Positions 1 through 5,514 of a DNA stretch of 9,914 nt are shown here, piece by piece. Within the stretch, counting starts at the first letter, position 1. Every line of letters starts with the position of its first letter. The position numbers and the translations under genes were made by a program. Origin of the DNA: Anaerolineaceae bacterium UBA6133 (GTDB taxonomy: Bacteria > Chloroflexota > Anaerolineae > Anaerolineales > Anaerolineaceae); assembly GCA_002435825.1 (NCBI GenBank), contig DIVL01000072.1, positions 1 to 9,914 on the forward strand, given 5' to 3'. The notes beneath the pieces are model-generated. The model saw only the letters and a list, made by a program, of their open reading frames with translations, was not told the origin of the DNA and ran no database searches.

Positions 1-6
1 TTCAGA

Positions 7-27
7 GTGCCCTCAATCTCGCCCTAC
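7..27 (-). repeat. REP-like unit beside RAYT, cut by window edge
   Basis: On the minus strand this reads GTAG, then GGCG, a 3-base mismatch, then TTGAGGGCAC. It differs at 2 of 21 positions from the unit at 667-687, which lies in inverted orientation on the other side of the transposase gene. By analogy with the complete units at 667-731 and 755-820, the pairing arm (GTGCCCTCAA and onward) should lie to the left of base 1, outside the window. In both copies next to the transposase the GTAG tetranucleotide is on the side facing the gene. Confidence 0.7.
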
Positions 28-109
28 GCACAAATCACCCCACATACAAACCGCTCTGTGTCCAACTTTCTCTAACTGGCTTACGTGTCATCTCAAGATA
101 ACCAAGACT

Positions 110-628
110 CTACTCCCCAAAACCACCCTGATAATTATTGAATCGATCAGGATCTATCATCTCATAATCCTTAACATCCCTATCAAAATAATATCTGAAA
201 CTTGACCACTTCCATCCATCATAGGTTTCCATCAGACCGTGTTTAATGGGATTGTAATGAATATAATCGAAGTGCGTCTGCAAATCCTTCTCGTCCCTAA
301 TCGTATGTTCCCAATACTTATCTTGCCAGATTCGGTCAACGTTCTCGAATGTTACGCGCTTCATCCCCAAGGTAGTTAACCGTTTTATTTCACGCATCCT
401 TATTGAAAAATTACTTTCTTCTTCGGGTAGTTCTATCAATAAATGTATGTGATCCGGAAGCAGACAATAGGCAAGTAGTTCAAACGGCTTGTTTCTTTGA
501 ACCTGCCTTATTTTTCCGTGCAGGAGATCCAGTTTCTTTGAGGTGTCAAAGTATTTTCTTCTTTGGAATGTGACCAAGGTGAAGAAGTAAGTCCCACCTG
601 GTACATAATTACGTCGATAGTTTGGCAT
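110..628 (-). CDS. REP-associated tyrosine transposase (RAYT, Y1_Tnp/IS200-like)
   Basis: A 172-residue protein of the single-strand DNA transposase family related to IS200/IS605 TnpA. These enzymes nick and rejoin at GTAG-tagged REP hairpins through a tyrosine-DNA intermediate. Visible motifs are the metal-binding HUH equivalent HIH at residues 60-62 in LLPDHIHLLIELP, the WQDKYWEHTIRDEKD segment near 101-115, and the RAYT signature DYIHYNPIKHGL at 121-132. Y122 is the likely catalytic tyrosine. Length is normal for the family and the frame is intact, so it may be active. The ATG at 628 has no clear Shine-Dalgarno sequence. The DNA is AT-rich compared with the downstream genes, which fits a transferred element. 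GTAG hairpins with inverted arms flank it on both sides, as expected for a RAYT with its cognate repeats. The exact host process it serves is unknown; most RAYTs are single-copy domesticated genes. Confidence 0.92.
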   Translation of the reverse strand: MPNYRRNYVPGGTYFFTLVTFQRRKYFDTSKKLDLLHGKIRQVQRNKPFELLAYCLLPDHIHLLIELPEEESNFSIRMREIKRLTTLGMKRVTFENVDRIWQDKYWEHTIRDEKDLQTHFDYIHYNPIKHGLMETYDGWKWSSFRYYFDRDVKDYEMIDPDRFNNYQGGFGE

Positions 629-666
629 GGAGACAATTTATCAAGACATACTAATTTTTGTTAGGT

Positions 667-731
667 GTAGGGCGAACTTGAGGGCACCGTAAACCATATG
701 ATGAACGAGCGTATCGTGCCCTCAATCCGCC
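667..731 (+). repeat. REP-like hairpin unit 1 (GTAG-tagged), right flank of RAYT
   Basis: GTAG (667-670) is followed by a left arm of GGCG (671-674), a short internal mismatch and TTGAGGGCAC (678-687). A 28-nt loop (688-715) separates this from the right arm GTGCCCTCAA (716-725), a 2-nt mismatch and CGCC (728-731). The 10-bp inner stem and 4-bp outer stem are perfect. This tetranucleotide-plus-imperfect-hairpin design is what RAYT enzymes recognise, and the unit lies 38 bases upstream of the RAYT start codon. Confidence 0.75.
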
Positions 732-754
732 GTGCGAGCGATCAATGGCGTGAT

Positions 755-820
755 GGCGGATTGGAAGCACACCGAGGTCGTTGCATGCTGATGCGCGTTG
801 TGCTTCCAAGCTCGCCCTAC
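755..820 (-). repeat. REP-like hairpin unit 2, inverted to unit 1
   Basis: Read on the minus strand, this is GTAG (820-817), GGCG, a mismatch, TTGGAAGCAC (809-800), a 29-nt loop, then GTGCTTCCAA (770-761), a 2-nt mismatch and CGCC (758-755). It has the same architecture as unit 1. Three stem positions differ from unit 1 and all three are compensated on the opposite arm. Units 1 and 2 face each other across 23 bases (732-754), an arrangement like the inverted REP pairs called BIMEs. Confidence 0.75.
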
Positions 821-838
821 GACGCATTGTTTTGTCCT

Positions 839-856
839 AAAGGCACAAGCGCCTTT
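839..856 (+). terminator. possible weak intrinsic terminator upstream of the glycosyltransferase
   Basis: AAAGGC (839-844) pairs with GCCTTT (851-856) around a 6-nt loop, and TTCTTT follows. A 6-bp stem is short and the T run is interrupted, so the call is tentative. If real, it would shield the next gene from transcription arising in the repeat region. Confidence 0.3.
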
Positions 857-863
857 TCTTTCG

Positions 864-893
864 TTGCTTCCCAAATGGAATATCCATTAAAAT
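864..893 (+). promoter_or_regulatory. candidate promoter for a leaderless glycosyltransferase mRNA
   Basis: TTGCTT (864-869) and TAAAAT (888-893) are separated by 18 bp. Each matches the sigma-70 consensus in four or five of six positions. The predicted start of transcription is about 7 bases after the -10 box, which is at or beside the ATG at 900. No ribosome binding site is present upstream of that ATG, which agrees with a leaderless transcript. Based on consensus matching only. Confidence 0.4.
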
Positions 894-899
894 CAGACT

Positions 900-2924
900 A
901 TGTCAGAGCCGCCTTCAATTGGAACAAAACCAAAAACCGCCCTAATTCTTTTTGTGCTCGGTCTGGCGCTTTACCTGCTGACCCGTTTCATTGCCCTTGA
1001 CAAATTCCCGATCTATTTCTTCTCTGACGAAGCCATTCAGACCATGACTGCCAGGGACTTGGTAAGCAGGGGGCTGCGGGATTTGGATGGAAGCCTCTTT
1101 CCGGTGTACTTTGAAAACGGCGGGCAATACAACCTCTCGCTTTCGGTCTGGTTGCAGGTTCTGGTCACCTGGCTGCCCAATTCCGTCTGGCTGACGCGCG
1201 GCTTGCCAGCGCTGCTCAGTCTGCTCTTCCCCCTTTTTGGCGGGCTCTACCTGCGCGACCATCTCAAAGCGCGGTTCTGGTGGCTGACGCCTTACCTGGT
1301 CAGCGCCATCCCAGCCTGGTTCCTGCACGCGCGCACCGCCTTTGAGACCGTGCTCGGGGCATCGTTATACTGCCTGTTTTTGTTCCTGTATGCCAATTAC
1401 CGCCTGAAGGATCGGCGCTGGCTGATACCGGCTTTAGCTGCGGGGGCACTGGCTTTTTACAGTTACAGCCCCCTGCAGCTGGTGGTGGTGCTCAGCGGGG
1501 TGGCCCTCTTGCTGACGGATTGGCGTTACCACTTCGCTGAGCCTAAAAACTGGCGGAGAGGTTTGGCTGCGCTGGTCCTATTGGCCGCCCCTTACCTGAT
1601 CTTCCGGCTCACGCATGCCGAGGCATTCGCGCAGCACTTGCGTATCGTGCATTCGTATTGGGTCAGTGGGATCAGCCTGCTCGAAAAGTTCGCCCTCTTC
1701 TTTTGGCGTTGGCTGAAAGGCCTCTACCCGCTCTACTGGTACTTCCCGAACGAGCAAGACCTGATCCGCCACCTGATGAAAGGCTACGGGCACCTGCCCT
1801 GGCTGTTCCTGCCCTTCACGCTTCTCGGTCTGCTGAGCTGCCTGCGCCAAAGGCGGGAGCCTGCCAGCCGCGTGCTGCTGATTGCGCTAATCGTTGCTCC
1901 AAGCGGCGCGGCCTTGGTGGATGTGGCGATCACGAGGTTGCTGGTGATGGTGGTGCCGCTGGCACTGCTGGCAGCCGTCGGAGTGAACCAAGCCCTGGAT
2001 TGGCTCAGCGAAAAATTAAAGGATTGGCGTCTGCCCGCGCTTGGACTGGCACTGGCGCTGACAGCAGCGGCAGGGTGGATGACGCGCGACGCGATCGTGA
2101 ACGGTCCAACCTGGTACAGCGATTATTCGCTCTACGGCATGCAGTGGGGCGGAAGGCAACTTAGTGATAAGATCCTTGAGTTTAAGCAAACCCATCCGCA
2201 AGTGCAGCTGACCCTCAGCCCCACCTGGGCAAACAATACCGATGTGATCATGCGCTATTTCTTGGGGGATCCGTTGCCAGTCGAAATGGGTACGCTTGAC
2301 GCGCACAATAATTACTTCCTGCCCTTTGAGGATGGAGAAGTGTTCATCCTGCCGCCCGAAGAATTTGCCGCTTTGAATGAGAATCCGAAGTTTGCGGATG
2401 TCGAAGTGCTGGACGTGCTGGAGTACCCCAATGGCAGTCCGGGCTTCTATTTTGTTTCGCTGGATTACGCGGCAAGTGCCGAAGCGATTTTCGCGGCTGA
2501 ATTGGCCGAAAGACGGCAGCCTCAAAGCGAGCCGGTGGAGATCTTGGGGCAACTTGTTGAGGCAACTTACCCGTTGCTGGATATCGGTCAGATTGCGGAC
2601 GCTTTTGACGGAGATCGCGCCACCCTGATCCGCACTTTTGAAGCCAACCCGCTCAACCTGACCCTCTCATTTGGCGAGACTATGGAAATCCAGGCGATTA
2701 CCGTCTGGTTGGGGAATGTTCGCAGCGCCATCAACGTGGAACTGATCGATACTCAGGGTCAGCATCACCAGTTTACGGTTTATGACGCTGGCATGCAGGC
2801 AATACATCCAATAAGGGTGGAATTTGGAGAAAAGCTGGTAGTTGTGTCATTCAACCTGAGCATTGAAAGCCTGGACGAGCGTGAGCCGGTTCACGTACAC
2901 CTTTGGGATGTGGAGTTTGACTAA
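900..2924 (+). CDS. multi-spanning GT-C glycosyltransferase (ArnT/PMT-like) with C-terminal beta-sandwich-like domain
   Basis: A 674-residue integral membrane protein, most likely transferring a sugar from a polyprenyl-phosphate donor on the outer face of the membrane. About ten hydrophobic spans lie between residues 12 and 395. The first outside loop carries FFSDEAIQ with D43-E44, the position where GT-C enzymes place their acidic catalytic residue. HARTAFETVL (143-152) and YSYSPLQ (187-193) match segments typical of ArnT-like family members. Residues 400-540 form a soluble extracytoplasmic region. Residues about 555-674 (ADAFDGDRATLIRTF, LTLSFGETMEIQAITVWLG, ending HLWDVEFD) resemble an F5/8 type C (discoidin) carbohydrate-binding fold, though only weakly. 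A stop (TAA) lies 10 bases upstream in frame, so the ATG at 900 is the first possible start; it has no Shine-Dalgarno sequence. No terminator is visible after the stop, and the rpsB promoter begins 44 bases later. The acceptor is unknown. Confidence 0.8.
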   Translation: MSEPPSIGTKPKTALILFVLGLALYLLTRFIALDKFPIYFFSDEAIQTMTARDLVSRGLRDLDGSLFPVYFENGGQYNLSLSVWLQVLVTWLPNSVWLTRGLPALLSLLFPLFGGLYLRDHLKARFWWLTPYLVSAIPAWFLHARTAFETVLGASLYCLFLFLYANYRLKDRRWLIPALAAGALAFYSYSPLQLVVVLSGVALLLTDWRYHFAEPKNWRRGLAALVLLAAPYLIFRLTHAEAFAQHLRIVHSYWVSGISLLEKFALFFWRWLKGLYPLYWYFPNEQDLIRHLMKGYGHLPWLFLPFTLLGLLSCLRQRREPASRVLLIALIVAPSGAALVDVAITRLLVMVVPLALLAAVGVNQALDWLSEKLKDWRLPALGLALALTAAAGWMTRDAIVNGPTWYSDYSLYGMQWGGRQLSDKILEFKQTHPQVQLTLSPTWANNTDVIMRYFLGDPLPVEMGTLDAHNNYFLPFEDGEVFILPPEEFAALNENPKFADVEVLDVLEYPNGSPGFYFVSLDYAASAEAIFAAELAERRQPQSEPVEILGQLVEATYPLLDIGQIADAFDGDRATLIRTFEANPLNLTLSFGETMEIQAITVWLGNVRSAINVELIDTQGQHHQFTVYDAGMQAIHPIRVEFGEKLVVVSFNLSIESLDEREPVHVHLWDVEFD

Positions 2925-2968
2925 TTATGCTGCTCCTGCAAATGCTCCCAAATGGTAATAATGACTGC

Positions 2969-2995
2969 TTGACTCACCAAACTCTGTGATATACT
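2969..2995 (+). promoter_or_regulatory. rpsB-tsf promoter
   Basis: TTGACT (2969-2974) matches the -35 consensus in five of six bases. TATACT (2990-2995) matches the -10 consensus in five of six. Their spacing is 15 bp, shorter than ideal; TACTAT (2992-2997) would give 17 bp with a poorer -10 box. Transcription would begin near 3002, giving an untranslated leader of about 120 nt before rpsB. Confidence 0.7.
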
Positions 2996-3004
2996 ATGCA
3001 ACGG

Positions 3005-3099
3005 CTCCAGTAAACGCTGGAGACTAATATTACACACGCCCAGGATCAGACCCTCCCGCGTGCCCAGAAATGGGTTCGGAGCAGTCGCAAAACCGGGCG
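3005..3099 (+). ncRNA. structured 5' leader of rpsB mRNA, candidate autoregulatory element
   Basis: Four helices can be drawn. CTCCAG (3005-3010) pairs with CTGGAG (3017-3022) close to the expected 5' end of the RNA. CGCCC (3037-3041) pairs with GGGCG (3095-3099) and closes an outer domain. Inside it, CTCC (3053-3056) pairs with GGAG (3078-3081), and CCCA (3063-3066) pairs with TGGG (3071-3074) under a GAAA tetraloop. The domain ends 15 bases before the AAAGGAG ribosome binding site. S2 represses rpsB-tsf through its leader in gammaproteobacteria; a similar role here is an inference. Confidence 0.5.
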
Positions 3100-3123
3100 G
3101 AGGCATAACGCAAAGGAGTTATC

Positions 3124-3978
3124 ATGCCCGCTGTTTCTATGAAAGCGCTCCTCGAGAGCGGCGTCCACTTTGGACATCGAACCAATAAATGGAATCCTAA
3201 AATGGGTCAGTATATCTTTACTGAGCGCAATGGGATCCACATCATTGACCTGCAGCAAACTGTCAAAATGCTCGAAATAGCCTTCAACAAGGTTCGCGAA
3301 ACTGTTGCTGCTGGCGGCAGTGTACTTTTTGTAGGCACCAAGCGCCAGGCTCAGGAAACCATTCAGTACGAGGCTGAACGCTGCGGCATGCCCTACGTCA
3401 ATCAACGCTGGCTGGGCGGCACACTGACCAACTGGGTCACCATTCAACAGCGTATTGTTGAATTGACCCGCCTCGAAAAAATGTTTGAGACTGGCGAGAT
3501 TCATAGTCTCACCAAAAAAGAAGGCCTGCTGATCCAGCGCGAGATCAAGCGTCTGCAGACTCGCCTGAGTGGTATTCGCGAGATGAAAACCCTGCCCGAT
3601 CTGCTCTTCGTCATCGATATCGAACGCGAAGACACCTCTGTACGCGAAGCCAATTTGAAGGGCATTCCCGTGATCGCATTGGTTGACACAAACTGCAACC
3701 CCAGCGAGATTGATTACCTGATCCCCTCCAATGATGACGCTATTCGCGCCATCAAACTGCTGGTTGGCCGCATGGCTGATGCAGTAATCGAAGGCAAAAT
3801 GATGCGCAAGGATGAGGAAGAAGAAGTCGTGGTTGAAACCCGCTCCACTATCTCACGCCGCATCGACGAAGACGAAGAACTTGATGACGAAGTGCTGCTT
3901 GGTGAAGCAACCCGAGCCAAGATCGTCTATGAGCACGAGCCTGAGACCGAAGAAGCTGCACCGAGCGAGCAGGAATAA
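3124..3978 (+). CDS. rpsB: 30S ribosomal protein S2
   Basis: Small-subunit protein S2, which binds late to the 30S particle near 16S rRNA helix 26 and is needed for S1 attachment where S1 is present. Family segments are clear: VSMKALLESGVHFGH (4-18), NPKMGQYIFTERNGIHIIDL (24-43), VGTKRQAQ (70-77), RWLGGTLTNW (95-104), LPDLLFVIDIERE (157-169) and IPVIALVDTNCNP (181-193). At 284 residues it is about 40 longer than the E. coli protein. The extra length is a charged, acidic C-terminal tail from about residue 228 with runs such as DEEEEVVVE and DEDEELDDE. The start is fixed by AAAGGAG five bases upstream of the ATG. It heads the operon with tsf 37 bases downstream. Confidence 0.97.
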   Translation: MPAVSMKALLESGVHFGHRTNKWNPKMGQYIFTERNGIHIIDLQQTVKMLEIAFNKVRETVAAGGSVLFVGTKRQAQETIQYEAERCGMPYVNQRWLGGTLTNWVTIQQRIVELTRLEKMFETGEIHSLTKKEGLLIQREIKRLQTRLSGIREMKTLPDLLFVIDIEREDTSVREANLKGIPVIALVDTNCNPSEIDYLIPSNDDAIRAIKLLVGRMADAVIEGKMMRKDEEEEVVVETRSTISRRIDEDEELDDEVLLGEATRAKIVYEHEPETEEAAPSEQE

Positions 3979-4015
3979 GAGCTTTTCGGAGCTTCAAATA
4001 AGAGAGGAAATTTAT

Positions 4016-4645
4016 ATGGAAATCACCATTGACATGATCAAAGAACTGCGTGAAAAAACCGGCTGCGGCATTATGGATTGCCGCAGTGCGCTGCAAAATT
4101 CTCAAGGCGATTTAGACAAAGCTATGGAAGAACTGCGCGAGAAGGGTTTAAAGAAAGCTGAAAAACGTGCCAATCGCGAAGCCTCCGAAGGTCGCTTGGA
4201 AGTCTATATCCACAGTGAAGGTCGCTTGGTGGTCCTGGTTGAGATCAACTCGGAAACCGACTTTGTTGCCAAATCAGACACCTTCAAGGAACTTGCCCAC
4301 GAGATCGCGCTGCAGATTGCAGCCGCTTCCCCCAGGTATGTCTCCGAAGCCGACATCCCCGAAGAGGTGATGGCAGAGGAAACCGCCCTGATCACCGAGC
4401 GCGTACGCGCCGAAGGCAAACCCGAAGCGATCATCCCCAAGATCGTGGAGGGTTTCCTCAAGAAATTCAAGGATGAGAATGTGCTGCTCAATCAGAAATA
4501 CATCCGTGATGAAAGCCGCACTGTCACCGATCTGATCAACGACCGCGTCGCCGCCCTGGGCGAACGCATTGTGATCCGACGCTTTGTGCGCTGGGTTTTG
4601 GGCGAAACCACCCAAAAGCCTGCTGATGAGGAAGAAGCGGCGTAA
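4016..4645 (+). CDS. tsf: translation elongation factor Ts (short form)
   Basis: EF-Ts exchanges GDP for GTP on EF-Tu. The protein is 209 residues. An N-terminal UBA-like helical domain spans about 1-55 (ITIDMIKELREKTGCGIMDC, then CRSALQNSQGDLDKAMEEL). The signature EINSETDFVAKSDTF follows at about 75-90, where the TDFVAK motif inserts into EF-Tu. It is much shorter than the 283-residue E. coli form, like the compact Thermus-type EF-Ts that lacks one half of the duplicated core. The ATG at 4016 follows GAGAGG; an in-frame extension back to 3812 overlaps rpsB and has no family similarity. C-terminal residues are acidic (ADEEEAA). A strong terminator hairpin begins eight bases after the stop codon. 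Confidence 0.96.
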   Translation: MEITIDMIKELREKTGCGIMDCRSALQNSQGDLDKAMEELREKGLKKAEKRANREASEGRLEVYIHSEGRLVVLVEINSETDFVAKSDTFKELAHEIALQIAAASPRYVSEADIPEEVMAEETALITERVRAEGKPEAIIPKIVEGFLKKFKDENVLLNQKYIRDESRTVTDLINDRVAALGERIVIRRFVRWVLGETTQKPADEEEAA

Positions 4646-4652
4646 GAAACAA

Positions 4653-4684
4653 AAGAGCCAACCGAGGGGTTGGCTCTTATTTTG
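4653..4684 (+). terminator. intrinsic terminator between tsf and pyrH
   Basis: AAGAGCCAACC (4653-4663) pairs perfectly with GGTTGGCTCTT (4668-4678) around a GAGG tetraloop, and ATTTT follows. An 11-bp stem with T-rich tail is a textbook Rho-independent terminator. It ends only about 25 bases before the pyrH start, leaving no room for a pyrH promoter between them. Confidence 0.85.
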
Positions 4685-4708
4685 CCAGTATCACGCAAAG
4701 GAGATAGC

Positions 4709-5443
4709 ATGACTGAAAGTCAAAAAACTGCGAAATATCAACGTATCCTGCTCAAACTCTCTGGGGAATCGCTTGCAGCTACAAACGGACAGGGAATCGA
4801 CCCTGGCCAGGCGCGCACGATCGCGGAACTGGTCAAGTCGGTGCATGAAACCGGGGTGGATGTGGCGATTGTGATTGGCGCTGGCAACCTTTGGCGAGGG
4901 GCTACCGGCGAAAATACCGGAATGGATCGCGCCACTGCAGATTATATGGGCATGCTGGCAACCGTCATGAACGCCCTGGCGCTGATGGACGCTCTTGAGA
5001 AAATCGGGGTGATGACACGTGTCATGTCCTCCATTGAGATGCGCACCGTGGCAGAGCCCTATATCCGCAGGCGCGCCATCCGCCACCTGGAAAAGGGGCG
5101 TGTGGTCATCTTTGGCGGCGGCACGGGTAACCCATACTTCTCCACCGATACCGCTGCCGCTCTGCGCGCGACAGAAATCGGAGCTGATGTGGTGATAAAA
5201 GCCACCAAGGTTGACGGCATCTACGACAAAGATCCGAAAACCAATGAGGATGCTGTGCGAATCGAAAAGCTCAGCTACCTCGAAATCCTCGCCCGGCGCA
5301 TTAACGTGATGGATTCAACAGCCGTGACCCTTTGCATGGAAAACAATTTGCCCATCCTGGTGCTGGATCTCTGGAAGCCAGGTGATCTGATGCGCGCAGT
5401 ATGCGGCGAGCAGGTCGGGACGCTGGTTGATCACAACGGTTAA
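4709..5443 (+). CDS. pyrH: uridylate (UMP) kinase
   Basis: PyrH phosphorylates UMP to UDP with ATP in pyrimidine nucleotide synthesis; it is a cytoplasmic hexamer of the amino-acid-kinase fold. The 244-residue product shows the family motifs: LLKLSGESL (14-22) for phosphate binding, IGAGNLWRG (56-64), GMDRATADYMGMLATVMNAL (71-90), FGGGTGNPYFSTDTAA (135-150) for nucleotide binding, and KATKVDGIYDKDP (164-176). The ATG at 4709 is set by AAGGAG five bases upstream. The leader sequence ACGCAAAGGAG is identical to that in front of rpsB. It follows tsf after a terminator, so it depends on read-through or on a promoter inside tsf. A strong terminator follows, and frr, often the next gene, is absent. 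Confidence 0.97.
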   Translation: MTESQKTAKYQRILLKLSGESLAATNGQGIDPGQARTIAELVKSVHETGVDVAIVIGAGNLWRGATGENTGMDRATADYMGMLATVMNALALMDALEKIGVMTRVMSSIEMRTVAEPYIRRRAIRHLEKGRVVIFGGGTGNPYFSTDTAAALRATEIGADVVIKATKVDGIYDKDPKTNEDAVRIEKLSYLEILARRINVMDSTAVTLCMENNLPILVLDLWKPGDLMRAVCGEQVGTLVDHNG

Positions 5444-5473
5444 TTCAACCCGCTTCTTCCACAAGCAAGCAAT

Positions 5474-5514
5474 AAGAGGCAAAAGATCTAGGAAGGTCTT
5501 TTGCCTCTTTTCTT
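5474..5514. terminator. bidirectional terminator between pyrH and the convergent GTPase gene
   Basis: AAGAGGCAAAAGA (5474-5486) pairs perfectly with TCTTTTGCCTCTT (5497-5509), and three further pairs (one G-T) reduce the loop to four bases. On the plus strand the stem runs into TTTTCTTT, terminating pyrH. On the minus strand it is followed by TTATT and lies four bases past the GTPase stop codon, so it can end both converging transcripts. Confidence 0.9.

Noticed and set aside
698..1000. Plus-strand open frame of 100 codons overlapping the glycosyltransferase start
   Set aside because: It runs through the two REP-like hairpins and into another frame of the glycosyltransferase gene, with no recognisable protein pattern.
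3812..4015. N-terminal extension of EF-Ts overlapping rpsB
   Set aside because: The extension is another reading frame of the rpsB tail; EF-Ts similarity begins exactly at the ATG at 4016, which has its own ribosome binding site.
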